From IMG/VR virus record IMGVR_UViG_3300025785_000036, positions 1 to 41,514 of that record: a stretch of DNA of 41,514 bases; one strand, written 5' to 3'. Positions 28,524 to 36,997 of the stretch are shown piece after piece; positions within the stretch are counted from its first letter, which is position 1, and every line of letters starts with the position of its first letter. The translations under genes and the position numbers were made by a program. A model generated the notes under the pieces. The model searched no databases, was not told the DNA's origin, and was given only the letters and a program-made list of their open reading frames with translations. This DNA is from a virus.

Positions 28524-28961
28524 ATGGACATAGGACGCAAGGGCGAAGATCTGATCAAGAGCTTTGAAAGCTGCAAGCTGACCGCGTACCGGGATCAGCG
28601 AGGCATTTGGACATGCGGCTGGGGCGCTACAGGCCCCGATATTTCTGCGCGAACACATTGGACGCAGGACCAAGCCGATGCTCGTTTCGATAAGGACATT
28701 GAGATCAGAGTGAAACAGCTTAATGATTTTTTAGACGGCGCGCCTACGACGCAGGACCAATTCGATGCTTTGTTATCTCTAGGGTACAATATCGGCATGG
28801 GAGCGCTCAAAGGCTCTACAGCGCTTAGGAAACACATTATCGGTGATCATGCGGGAGCAGCTAATGCCATCCTCATGTGGAACAAAACTAACGGACAACC
28901 TAACAAGGGTTTAACCAGACGCCGCGAAGCGGAACGCAAGCTCTATTTGAGCGAGGATTAA
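28524..28961 (+). CDS. Lysozyme, glycoside hydrolase family 24-like (145 aa)
   Basis: The start has only a weak ribosome site (GGAA). The sequence KGEDLIKSFESCKLTAYRDQ and GIWTCGWGATGPD has the E15-(8)-D24-(5)-T30 active-site pattern of P22/T4-type lysozymes, and DQFDALLSLGYNIGMGALKG and GLTRRREAERKLY are the usual later blocks. It hydrolyses the peptidoglycan glycan chain and needs the holin to reach it; no signal peptide or SAR helix is seen. It is the last gene of the lysis cassette. Confidence 0.93.
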   Translation: MDIGRKGEDLIKSFESCKLTAYRDQRGIWTCGWGATGPDISARTHWTQDQADARFDKDIEIRVKQLNDFLDGAPTTQDQFDALLSLGYNIGMGALKGSTALRKHIIGDHAGAANAILMWNKTNGQPNKGLTRRREAERKLYLSED

Positions 28962-28964
28962 CAG

Positions 28965-30050
28965 ATGTCATCAACTTATTCTTCCAACCTGCGTTTCGAG
29001 CTCATCGGTAACGGTGAACAGGCCAATACGTGGGGCACCACAACCGACACCAACATCGGTACGCTGATCGAGGAATCCATTGCGGGACTTGTATCGGTGG
29101 ATGTCACCGCAGCGAACGTCACGTTGATTTCTCTGAACGGAGCGTCTGACCAAGCTAGGCAGATGATCATTAACGTAACGGGTACGCCTAGCGCACCGCG
29201 TGTAGTTTTTGCCCCGACAACGTCAAAAGTTTATATCGTCTCCAACAACTCCACACAGGATGTGGATATTCAAACGACGGCTTTGGGCGACTCTTATACA
29301 GTCATGCCCGGTTTAGCTGCGATTGTCTATTCAGACGGGACCAACTTTTACTCGGCATCAGGCGACGCACTGCCAACTACGGGCGGCACGATCACAGGTA
29401 ATCTTGAAGTCGATGGTACGCTGACGCGCGGTGGGTACACAGTCCTCAATGCAAGCAACTTCAATTCGTATGCCCCCACTAATTTGGGTGTAGGCGCCTC
29501 GGGCACTTGGGGGATCAGTATCTCGGGAACCGCGGGATATGCCATCTATCCTTCTGGCGGTGGAACTTTCATCACCTCATCTAACATTGGAAGCCAAAGT
29601 GTTAGCAGCGCAAGTAGCGCGACCAATGCGACCAACGTCGTCTCAGGCGGTAATGTCACCACGACCAGCGTGGGTGTAGGAACCGCGGCCTCAGGTTCTT
29701 CAGGCGACGTTCGAGCAACGGGCAATGTGACCGCATACTACACTTCAGACTCACGCCTCAAAAACGACCAGAAGAAGATCACCAGCCCGCTAGACAAGGT
29801 TAAGTCTCTCGACGGAATAGAGTTCAACTGGAACGATGAGTTCCTGCGCCGTAATGGCGGCGAAGATAAGTTCTTCCTACGTAAGCATGATGTGGGTGTG
29901 ATCGCTCAACAGGTGCAGAAAGTCGTACCCGAAGCGGTAGCGCAGAAGCCTGATGGTTTCCTTGGCGTGCAGTACGACAAACTCATTCCACTGCTGATCG
30001 AAGCCATTAAAGAACTCTCCACCAAGATCGAGGAACTGGAGGCCCGCTAA
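28965..30050 (+). CDS. Tail fibre/spike with S74 intramolecular chaperone (361 aa)
   Basis: The N-terminal domain (FELIGNGEQANTWGTTTDTN, then VFAPTTSKVYIVSNNSTQDV) is a common virion-anchoring sequence, followed by Ser/Gly-rich beta fibre. From residue 261 SDSRLKNDQKKI begins the Peptidase_S74 domain that folds the trimer and cleaves itself off (Ser261 and Lys266 form the catalytic dyad; cleavage before Ser261). GVIAQQVQKVVPEAV and YDKLIPLLIEAIKEL are its other conserved parts. It ends in a short coiled-coil and overlaps the next gene's start by the TAATG. Confidence 0.92.
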   Translation: MSSTYSSNLRFELIGNGEQANTWGTTTDTNIGTLIEESIAGLVSVDVTAANVTLISLNGASDQARQMIINVTGTPSAPRVVFAPTTSKVYIVSNNSTQDVDIQTTALGDSYTVMPGLAAIVYSDGTNFYSASGDALPTTGGTITGNLEVDGTLTRGGYTVLNASNFNSYAPTNLGVGASGTWGISISGTAGYAIYPSGGGTFITSSNIGSQSVSSASSATNATNVVSGGNVTTTSVGVGTAASGSSGDVRATGNVTAYYTSDSRLKNDQKKITSPLDKVKSLDGIEFNWNDEFLRRNGGEDKFFLRKHDVGVIAQQVQKVVPEAVAQKPDGFLGVQYDKLIPLLIEAIKELSTKIEELEAR

Positions 30051-30943
30051 TGACGATGAATAGCTCAGGGCCGATCTCTCTTGGCGGCTCCGTCACCGGG
30101 CAGTCCATCAATCTTGAGATCCTACAGACTGCTACGACTCAGGTCTCTTTAAACGACTCAAAAGTTCGCACGCTGGCCCAAGTTCCGTCCGGGCAGATCA
30201 CAATGCCCGCCAATTTCTGGGGTAAAAAATACGCAGCAAATAGCGCCTACTATTTTATGATGGGCGGCGGTGGGAATAGCGCGGGCGCGGGCGGCGGTCA
30301 GATGATCGGGCAAAATACGGGAGCGCAGGCTACAGCGCTTTCAGGCACCTACACGGTTGTTGTGGGTGGAGCAGGTGCGTCTTCCAGCATAAGCTGGGGC
30401 GCTACGGCCATAGCGGGCGGTACGGGGCCTTCGTACTACGCTTCTTATTGCGCCACTCCGGGTAACGGAGCATGTGGTGCTGGGGCTGTTGTAGCTTATG
30501 AAGCTGGGGCGTGTTCTCCGGGTACTGGGTATTATGGCTACGGCGGCGGCGCTAGTATCTGGGGCGGATTTCCTAATCAGGACTCTTTAGGTGGCGGAGG
30601 CGGAGGGCTAGGCAGTCCGGGCGGTTCGGCTAACATATCCTACGGATCGGGTGCCGGGGGCAACGGCGTTACGTCTTCGTTTAACTATGCAGGATCAGCT
30701 ATCTACTATGGTGGCGGTACGGGTGGACAACCTTTTATTTGTAGGCCCGGCGTGAACTGTAACATTGGTGCTAATGGCGCGGGTGTTGGCCCTAATACGG
30801 GTGGTGGCGGTTCTTCTGGTATCGTTATCATCCGTACCCCAGATTCATTCCCCCAGTGCCCTACTACGGGCTCCCCATCTATTGTGCAATCCGGCGGGTA
30901 CTATTGGTACACGTTCAACGGCTCCGGCACAATTACGTTCTAA
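30050..30943 (+). CDS. Second glycine-rich adhesin (297 aa)
   Basis: A short conserved N-terminal domain (SSGPISLGGSVTGQSINLEI, SLNDSKVRTLAQVPSGQIT) precedes Gly-rich loops from about residue 70 (FMMGGGGNSAGAGGG, YGYGGGASIWGG, GGGGGLGSPGG). Unlike the adhesin at 25031 it has several Cys pairs (CATPGNGAC, CRPGVNC), so loops may be cross-linked or metal-bound. It ends YYWYTFNGSGTITF. It follows the S74 fibre, and its N-terminal domain likely docks on the tail. Receptor role is inferred. Confidence 0.82.
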   Translation: MTMNSSGPISLGGSVTGQSINLEILQTATTQVSLNDSKVRTLAQVPSGQITMPANFWGKKYAANSAYYFMMGGGGNSAGAGGGQMIGQNTGAQATALSGTYTVVVGGAGASSSISWGATAIAGGTGPSYYASYCATPGNGACGAGAVVAYEAGACSPGTGYYGYGGGASIWGGFPNQDSLGGGGGGLGSPGGSANISYGSGAGGNGVTSSFNYAGSAIYYGGGTGGQPFICRPGVNCNIGANGAGVGPNTGGGGSSGIVIIRTPDSFPQCPTTGSPSIVQSGGYYWYTFNGSGTITF

Positions 30944-30952
30944 GAGGAAGGT

Positions 30953-31231
30953 ATGTCCCATTTCGCAGAGTTAGATGAAAACAGCATGGTTAAAATGGTC
31001 ATCGTCGTGAATAACGAGGTGCTCAATGATCTGCCTTTTCCTGAGTCTGAACCGCTAGGAATCGAGTTCTGCAAGTCTCTCTTTAGCCATGAAACCAACT
31101 GGAAACAGACTTCAATAAACCATAATTTTAGGAATCAATACGCCCGGCGTGGGTTCTTTTATGACGCAGAAAGAGATGGCTTCTACGATCCTGAAGCTCC
31201 TGAAGGCTACCCTGACTACGAAGTAAGCTAA
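30953..31231 (+). CDS. MSHFA-family protein, second copy (92 aa)
   Basis: Good ribosome site AGAGGAAGG. Reads MSHFAELDENSMVKMVIVVN, then NWKQTSINHNFRNQYARRGF and YDAERDGFYDPEAPEGYP. It shares the start and the aromatic Tyr-Asp-Phe-Tyr-Pro layout with the 26119 gene, but lacks its last 30 residues (the PSWVLSP block). It again follows a Gly-rich adhesin, as its paralogue does. Confidence 0.78.
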   Translation: MSHFAELDENSMVKMVIVVNNEVLNDLPFPESEPLGIEFCKSLFSHETNWKQTSINHNFRNQYARRGFFYDAERDGFYDPEAPEGYPDYEVS

Positions 31232-31389
31232 TGTTCGTTGACAAACCTAAAGCCCAAGCTCGTTACGATGTCTGCAAACCTTGCGAATTTTTCAAAAAAG
31301 AGCAAGCTCAATGTACCCAGTGTGGGTGCTACATGAAGCTCAAGGTAAAGTTCGAGAAATCCAAATGCCCTGAGGGGAAGTGGGAATAA
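31231..31389 (+). CDS. Small zinc-ribbon protein (52 aa)
   Basis: The ATG shares its A with the preceding TAA. The protein has CKPC (15-18), CTQCGC (28-33) and C46 in a basic chain (KSKCPEGKWE at the end), suitable for one zinc site (DUF6171-like in pattern, from memory). Small proteins like this accompany tail genes in aquatic phages; function unknown. It ends one nt before the nozzle-like gene. Confidence 0.78.
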   Translation: MFVDKPKAQARYDVCKPCEFFKKEQAQCTQCGCYMKLKVKFEKSKCPEGKWE

Positions 31390-31390
31390 T

Positions 31391-33937
31391 ATGGCACAGC
31401 AACAGCTTCAGGTCCTCCAGCTCCGCCCTGGATGCAACAGAGAAGGCACGTCTTATTCGGGTGAAGGTGGTTGGTACGCCTGCGACAAAGTGCGTTTTCG
31501 CTCGGGCCTTCCAGAAAAACTGGGGGGTTGGGTGCCGTATGGTTCAGGAAGCTATGTAGGCACATGCAAACATTTTGCTGAGTGGGTTTCGCTGTCCGGC
31601 TATTACCTGTTGGGTGTAGGGACCAATCTCAAATACTACATTCTTACGGGTAACACCTACTTCGATATCACGCCAATTAGGCAGACGGACACGGGTCTCA
31701 GCAATCCGTTCTATCCTATCTACTCTACGCTGGCCTCAAACATTGGTGCTACGGATACGACCATTTTCGTCGCATCAGGTACGTCGTTCGACTTTATCTC
31801 TCCATTTGTCATTCTGATTGGCTCGGAGCAGATTTACGTTTCCTACGCCGGTGGTACGACGCTTTCTGGTTGTATTCGCGGGTACAACGGCACCACGGCG
31901 GCGGCACATTCTTCAGGTGCGGTAGTTAGTAGCTCTTGGATGGTGGTGAATGATCCCGGTAATGGTGCTACCCCCGGCGATTTTGTTACGTTCAGTGGGG
32001 CGACCGCTTTTGGTCCGTATACAGCAGCGCAGCTTAATAAAGAATTCCAGATTCAAGATGCTGGCGGGTCGTACATTTGCTTTGACTGTGGGGTGCAGTC
32101 TACTTCATCGACCAATGGCGGCGGTACGGTCACAGCGGCCTATCAGATTTACACGGGTCTTCCCTACACCGAAACTTTGAGTGGTTGGGGTTCTGGGGTT
32201 TGGGTAGGGCTTCCTCTGGGTGCAGGTGCTACGACTCTGTCTTCCACCATTAACTCTTCCGTAACGACTATCCCTGTCGTGGATGCGTCTTCCTTTGCTT
32301 CTTCCGGCTATGCCATCATCGAGTCTGAGATCATTCAGTACTCTGGCAAGACCAGCAATACTCTGACTGGCGTAACGCGCGGTATCTCAGGCAATGCAAC
32401 TGGGCACATGGTAGGCATTGGGGTTAATGGTGTTGTCTACAGCGCGGGTTCGCGCGGCTGGGGCACAGGTTATTCCGGAGGGGGGTTTGCAGAAGAGCTT
32501 CGCCTTTGGAGCGCCAGTAACTTTGGTCAGGATCTGTTCTTCAACCCAAGAAACGGTGGTCTTTATTACTGGAACGCCGCTACGAGCTTAAACGCCGCGG
32601 GGCAGGTGACTGGGCGCGGTATCAACATGACCAGCACGACGTTTTCTAACGTCACTCTAGGTGACATCGTCGTAGGTAACACTTATGCTATTCGCTCTTT
32701 GGGGTCTACCACGCAGACTCAATGGAACACGTTGGCGGGTACTACAGGCGTAACCTACGCCGGTGGCGATATCTTTAACTGTGCGGCTACGATTGCTACA
32801 GGCTATGGTTCTGGTGTGGTCTACGATCCTGCAATTCCTGTCGTGTCTGCAATCGTTCTAACAACAGACGAACGCCATGTAATTTCTTATGGATGCAACG
32901 ACGCCGTTTCAGGAAGTCTGACTCAGGACCCCATGTTTATTTCATGGTGTGATCAGGAACAACCGCAGGTGTGGTATCCCACAGTGACGAACACGGCAGG
33001 CTCATACCGCCTGACCTACGGAAGCCGTATCATTGCGGCAGTCAAAACTCGTCAGGAAATCCTTGTCTTCACGGATACGGCCCTCTACTCCCAGCAGTAT
33101 CTGGGCGCGCCTTATGTGTATGGGTTCAATCCAATTTCTGTTGACATCACGATCGTCAGTCAAAATGCCGCGGTATCAACCAACGGCATCACCTACTGGA
33201 TGGGCCAAGACAAGTTCTATGCGTACTCTGGGCGTGTGGATACACTGCCTTGCGCACTTCGTCAGTATGTCTTTGATGATATCAATGCGGATCAGCTCGA
33301 GCTGGTCTACTGTGGCACGAACGAAAAATACAACGAAGTCTGGTGGCACTACCCATCAGCGGGTTCCGTTATCAACGACAAGTACGTCGTCTATAACTAC
33401 CTTGAAAAGCTCTGGTACTACGGCATTTGGGATGTGGATGGGTTAGGGGTTGTTGAACGCTCCGCATGGTATGACTCGCACATCATTGGAAATCCAGTCG
33501 CCGCGGTGAACAACATCACAGTGCAGCATGAAACGGGATGTGATGATGGGTCTGTAAACCCTCCGGCGGCGATTGACGCTTACATTGAAACTTCTGACTT
33601 CGACATCGGAGAAGGCGGTTATCAGTTCAGCTTCGTCAAGCGCATTATTCCTGACATGGACTTCATTGGGTCTGTGAACGCCACACCGTCAGTAACCATG
33701 ACAGTCAAAGCGCGGAACTATCCGGGTCAAGGCGTTGCGGGTACTACATCGGCGCAGAACATTTCAGGCGCTGTTGCTGGTAAAGAAATCACCACGCAGG
33801 TCTACGATTACACACAAATGATCTGGGTGCGTATCAGAGGCAGGCAGCTCTCGTTCCGTGTTGAGAGTACGGACCTTGGTGTTAAGTGGCAGATGGGTAC
33901 GCCCCGTCTTGAGCTGCAGCCGGATGGGAGAAAGTAA
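31391..33937 (+). CDS. Tail nozzle/needle-tube protein (848 aa)
   Basis: The protein begins MAQQQLQVLQLRPGCNREGT, GEGGWYACDKVRFRSGLPEK and later has SWCDQEQPQVWYPTVTNTAG, FDDINADQLELVYCGTNEKY and NEVWWHYPSAGS, a pattern I associate with podovirus tail nozzle or packaged-DNA stabilising proteins (P22 gp10, SU10 nozzle type). Two related inserted modules of about 60 residues lie at ~113-178 and ~283-346 (T-L-x-S-x-I-x-x-x-x-T-T-I-x-V then S-G-x-x-x-G-x-x-R-G). They resemble fibre beta modules. The C-terminal part ends LGVKWQMGTPRLELQP. Length is normal to large for nozzle proteins. Confidence 0.8.
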   Translation: MAQQQLQVLQLRPGCNREGTSYSGEGGWYACDKVRFRSGLPEKLGGWVPYGSGSYVGTCKHFAEWVSLSGYYLLGVGTNLKYYILTGNTYFDITPIRQTDTGLSNPFYPIYSTLASNIGATDTTIFVASGTSFDFISPFVILIGSEQIYVSYAGGTTLSGCIRGYNGTTAAAHSSGAVVSSSWMVVNDPGNGATPGDFVTFSGATAFGPYTAAQLNKEFQIQDAGGSYICFDCGVQSTSSTNGGGTVTAAYQIYTGLPYTETLSGWGSGVWVGLPLGAGATTLSSTINSSVTTIPVVDASSFASSGYAIIESEIIQYSGKTSNTLTGVTRGISGNATGHMVGIGVNGVVYSAGSRGWGTGYSGGGFAEELRLWSASNFGQDLFFNPRNGGLYYWNAATSLNAAGQVTGRGINMTSTTFSNVTLGDIVVGNTYAIRSLGSTTQTQWNTLAGTTGVTYAGGDIFNCAATIATGYGSGVVYDPAIPVVSAIVLTTDERHVISYGCNDAVSGSLTQDPMFISWCDQEQPQVWYPTVTNTAGSYRLTYGSRIIAAVKTRQEILVFTDTALYSQQYLGAPYVYGFNPISVDITIVSQNAAVSTNGITYWMGQDKFYAYSGRVDTLPCALRQYVFDDINADQLELVYCGTNEKYNEVWWHYPSAGSVINDKYVVYNYLEKLWYYGIWDVDGLGVVERSAWYDSHIIGNPVAAVNNITVQHETGCDDGSVNPPAAIDAYIETSDFDIGEGGYQFSFVKRIIPDMDFIGSVNATPSVTMTVKARNYPGQGVAGTTSAQNISGAVAGKEITTQVYDYTQMIWVRIRGRQLSFRVESTDLGVKWQMGTPRLELQPDGRK

Positions 33938-34251
33938 TGGCTAATGCTAACCGTACCGCGGCCCCGGTCCTCCCACTGCCGCCGATGGAATATGACGTGC
34001 AGTATCTGAACAATTTGGTTCGACTGCTCAATTTCTGGATTCAGCAGACTCAAAACCCCGGTGATATCCGCGGCACTGCTGTTACAATTACAGATAGAGA
34101 GGGTAAGCTCGCATTATCCGTACAGTCTGCCGAGATGGTCGATGAAAATGTGTTCATCCTTGCGGAGCTTCCGACCAGCGCGACGGGTCTGGCTAAAAAC
34201 CAAGTCTGGCGTGACCCTGCCACCAACATTCTTCACATAACGCCTCCGTAG
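33937..34251 (+). CDS. Small virion protein beside the nozzle gene (104 aa)
   Basis: The ATG overlaps the TAA of the nozzle gene. The chain contains YDVQYLNNLVRLLNFWIQQT, an amphipathic helix, followed by a beta-rich C-terminal half (VFILAELPTSATGLAKNQVW). The L-N-x-L-V-x-x-L-N-x-W pattern occurs in several podovirus-like tail proteins. Possible tail-tip or needle attachment; no direct proof. Confidence 0.72.
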   Translation: MANANRTAAPVLPLPPMEYDVQYLNNLVRLLNFWIQQTQNPGDIRGTAVTITDREGKLALSVQSAEMVDENVFILAELPTSATGLAKNQVWRDPATNILHITPP

Positions 34252-34259
34252 GAGCGAGC

Positions 34260-35660
34260 ATGTACCACACCACATCTAAAGGCATCGCGGCTCTCGGGCG
34301 TAATGGGGATGACACTCTTCTTCATGTAAAGAAAGATGAGCTCGCGGGTCTCGAAGCGCTATTAGGTCCTGTTACGACCAACCCCAAGACGGGGCTTCCT
34401 GAAGCCTTTAACTGGACAGATATCTTGACCTCTTTAGGTTTAGGTATTGCGGGTGCTTTGACTGGCGGCGCGGCGGCTCCTGCATTTGGGGCTATTGGTA
34501 GCACTATTGTCGGCGCAGGTACAAGCGCTCTGGCTGGTGGAGCATTGAGCTCTGCACAGGGTAAAGGTTTTGGTCCCGGCGCTGTCGGAGGCGCGATTAG
34601 TGGGGGTATGGGAGGGTTTGGCGCTGCTGATATTCCGGGCGGACCAGTCGCTAGCGCAGCAGAAAAAACCGCAGGCGCTTCTATAGAACTAGACAATCCA
34701 TCGGTATGGGATCAGTACGGCTCTAATCTGGCACAGCAAGGCTCAGCCATGCTCACCAAGCCGGGTATGGAATACCTTATGCAGCCTGTAGGGTTAGGCA
34801 CGATGCTAGGCGCTACGGCGCAGGGCACAATGGAGCAAGCCAGCACAGGCGCTACGCAGCTACGTAATCAAAAGCTACAGCAGGCAAAAGCAGATGCTGA
34901 ACAGCGGCAGTACTTCGCGAGTCTGGGCTTCCCCCTTCCTTCTGGGACCGCGGGCACTTCTACCGACCCTAACCAGCAGCGTGACTATTTTGGCAATCTA
35001 ATCTACGGTAAGGCCGCGGGCGGGCCGATCGAAATGTCGCGTACGGTAGGTGGAGTGCCAATACACACCACTGTCCCTCCGAAGTATGTGTCGCAGTTTG
35101 AAAACTCTGATGTGCAGGACAATCTCGACCCCGCTTTACAGAACCTACAGGGGATCGCACAGGGTGTGCAGCAGAAACTGAGCGGGCAGGGTTTCGCTAC
35201 TGGCGGGTACATGAACACAAACCCCTTTAGCCCTCAAGATTTTTACCCTCAGTCTCGCATCGCGAGCGCGCAGCCTTATGCTGCTGCAGGAAACACCGGA
35301 GTCATTAACACTCTCGCGCACGGGGCGAGCTTCGCTGAAGGTGGCTCAACCTACGATAAAGGCGGTTTCCTCGACGGCCCCGGCGATGGAATGAGCGATG
35401 ACATTCCTGCCAACATTGATGGGCAGGAAGAAGTACGTCTGGCAGATGGTGAGTTTGTTGTGCCTCCAGAACTTGTCAGCCTCATTGGTGGTGGCGATCC
35501 TGAAGAGGGTAAGCGACTCCTTGATCAGCTTCTCCCCATGGTGCGGCAGGCAGCGCACGGTAAGAAAGAGCAGATAAAGCAGGGTGCAGGTAAACTAGCC
35601 GCAGAAAAACTCTTGGTAAGAAAAGGACATGCAGGAAGTTCAGGAATCGCAGCAGGTTAG
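34260..35660 (+). CDS. Internal/ejection-type virion protein (466 aa)
   Basis: GGAGCGAGC precedes the ATG. After a start MYHTTSKGIAALGRNGDDTL the chain is Ala/Gly-rich with probable membrane-active helical part (FGAIGSTIVGAGTSALAGGA), then a charged helix and a conserved C-terminal module: GFLDGPGDGMSDDIPANIDG, EEVRLADGEFVVPPELVSLI, GGGDPEEGKRLLDQLLPMVR. The ADGEFVVP module recurs in a related form in the gene at 36066. Such proteins in podovirus-like phages are head-internal and injected with the DNA. Inference from composition and position. Confidence 0.7.
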   Translation: MYHTTSKGIAALGRNGDDTLLHVKKDELAGLEALLGPVTTNPKTGLPEAFNWTDILTSLGLGIAGALTGGAAAPAFGAIGSTIVGAGTSALAGGALSSAQGKGFGPGAVGGAISGGMGGFGAADIPGGPVASAAEKTAGASIELDNPSVWDQYGSNLAQQGSAMLTKPGMEYLMQPVGLGTMLGATAQGTMEQASTGATQLRNQKLQQAKADAEQRQYFASLGFPLPSGTAGTSTDPNQQRDYFGNLIYGKAAGGPIEMSRTVGGVPIHTTVPPKYVSQFENSDVQDNLDPALQNLQGIAQGVQQKLSGQGFATGGYMNTNPFSPQDFYPQSRIASAQPYAAAGNTGVINTLAHGASFAEGGSTYDKGGFLDGPGDGMSDDIPANIDGQEEVRLADGEFVVPPELVSLIGGGDPEEGKRLLDQLLPMVRQAAHGKKEQIKQGAGKLAAEKLLVRKGHAGSSGIAAG

Positions 35661-36069
35661 TATTGACGAGTTTCGTCATGCGATTGACGCCGCTATCGAA
35701 CGAGGCGAGCTGGCTCCTGTTGATACTCCTCTTACCCATTATCATACTCCTGACCTGTACGCTCGTCGGATTGTGGTGCCTGCTGGATCTATTTTTACCA
35801 CGATGGTTCACAAGACGGATCATATTGCCGTGGCGCTACGGGGGGTTATAGCTTTCTATGACCAAGATCGCATAGAGCATATCGTGCGCGCGCCCGAAGT
35901 AATGGTGACTAAAGCAGGTACGCAACGAGTGGTCGCCGTCCTTGAAGAATGCGAATGGGTCACTGTGCATCACTGTGCAGAGCAGGACGATAAGAAGGTT
36001 AAGGACGCGCTGGGATTCGAGACTATGGCTGAGTACGAAGCCACTAAATTGCTGGGAGTAGTGACATGA
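35629..36069 (+). CDS. Cupin-fold phage protein (146 aa)
   Basis: It overlaps the previous gene's end by 32 nt. The middle part LYARRIVVPAGSIFTTMVHK, then DHIAVALRGVIAFYDQDRIE and VTKAGTQRVVAVLEECEWVT, VHHC is the double-stranded beta-helix cupin pattern with possible metal-binding residues H and E/Q. Similar proteins occur in other phages. A virion-linked or small-molecule-binding role is possible; the catalytic function is unknown. Location amid internal-protein genes is notable. Confidence 0.75.
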   Translation: MQEVQESQQVSIDEFRHAIDAAIERGELAPVDTPLTHYHTPDLYARRIVVPAGSIFTTMVHKTDHIAVALRGVIAFYDQDRIEHIVRAPEVMVTKAGTQRVVAVLEECEWVTVHHCAEQDDKKVKDALGFETMAEYEATKLLGVVT

Positions 36070-36584
36070 CTTTGGTTGTTTCTATTGGAGTAGCTATTTT
36101 GCCTGAATCAGTTATGGCGGCAGTAGGAGGCACAGTCGCAGCGGGCACAGGAGTAGCGGGAACCGCAGCGGCAACCACAGCAGGTGCGCTAACGGCAGGT
36201 GCACTAGGCGCAGGTACAGTAGGCGCGGTAGGTTATGGGGCTAGTCAAATGATGAAAGGTCCTCCTAAGTCCACGCCAAATGTCCCTACGCTCGCTCCGG
36301 GGCTTTCTCCAGCCATGACAGCAAGCCAAGTCAATACGTCGGCTCCCGCAGCGCCCCTTAGCGGGCTCGCTTCCATCGGGCAACAAAAAGCACCGGGTAT
36401 GGCCCACGGCGGGCAAGTACCACTAAAGAATGGCGCGTACATCATCCCGGCGGACGTAGTCAGCGCACTAGGCAACGGGTCATCTAAGGCGGGCGCGGAA
36501 TTCCTCCGCAGGCTCATGGAAGAAGTGAAACACAATGCGGTAGGCCGACACGGGTTAGGAGCGGTGAAGCGTGACGCTGCTTAA
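36066..36584 (+). CDS. Ala/Gly-rich internal virion-type protein (172 aa)
   Basis: GGGAG precedes the ATG. The N-terminal half is almost only Ala, Gly, Thr, Val (AAVGGTVAAGTGVAGTAAAT), which would form a hydrophobic or membrane-inserting helix, followed by a Pro/Ala-rich segment. The C-terminal module MAHGGQVPLKNGAYIIPADV and VSALGNGSSKAGAEFLRRLM parallels the FVVPPELVSLIGGGDPEEG module of the 34260 protein. The two genes may share an origin. It probably belongs to the ejected internal set. Confidence 0.7.
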   Translation: MTLVVSIGVAILPESVMAAVGGTVAAGTGVAGTAAATTAGALTAGALGAGTVGAVGYGASQMMKGPPKSTPNVPTLAPGLSPAMTASQVNTSAPAAPLSGLASIGQQKAPGMAHGGQVPLKNGAYIIPADVVSALGNGSSKAGAEFLRRLMEEVKHNAVGRHGLGAVKRDAA

Positions 36585-36987
36585 TGTTCAGCAGGTTCCG
36601 CTGGAGTATGTAAACCAAGTCTGGCCGCAGGTTGAACGATTTATAGACGATGCCTTGCACTATGCGCATGGCGATTACACAGTAGATGATGCACGGGTCT
36701 ACGCTACCCTTGGGCAATGGTCACTCATTGTCGGTGTAGATGATCAGAACTTAGTTCACGGGGCGCTTTTAGTGTCTTATTTTAATCGGCCTCATGCGCG
36801 TGTTGCATTTGTTGCGGCTATCGGTGGTCGACACATAGCGAGTAGAGAAAACTGGGCGCAGTTTGAGGCTATAATTAAAGCTAACGGGGCAACCCATCTG
36901 GAAGGCGCAGCAAGAGAATCCATAGTTCGTCTATGGTCGCGCTATGGAATGGAGCCGAAATACACAATCGTAGGCAAAGATCTGTAG
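36571..36987 (+). CDS. GNAT-like internal protein (138 aa)
   Basis: Start is a GTG with AGGAG nine nt upstream (overlaps previous gene by 14 nt). The middle and end read ALLVSYFNRPHARVAFVAAI, then GGRHIASRENWAQFEAIIKA, GATHLEGAARESIVRLWSRY and GMEPKYTIVGKDL. This resembles phage acetyltransferase-fold proteins found in internal-protein clusters. A catalytic role is unproven; the fold may be structural. Not related to the cupin gene nearby. Confidence 0.68.
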   Translation: MTLLNVQQVPLEYVNQVWPQVERFIDDALHYAHGDYTVDDARVYATLGQWSLIVGVDDQNLVHGALLVSYFNRPHARVAFVAAIGGRHIASRENWAQFEAIIKANGATHLEGAARESIVRLWSRYGMEPKYTIVGKDL

Positions 36988-36997
36988 AGGTGCCATT

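Noticed and set aside
28238-28567. 109-codon frame starting at ATG 28238
   Set aside because: The first 40 codons are an Arg/Ser shadow of the lipoprotein gene with no ribosome site; only the last part, with its lipobox-like signal, deserved a separate note.
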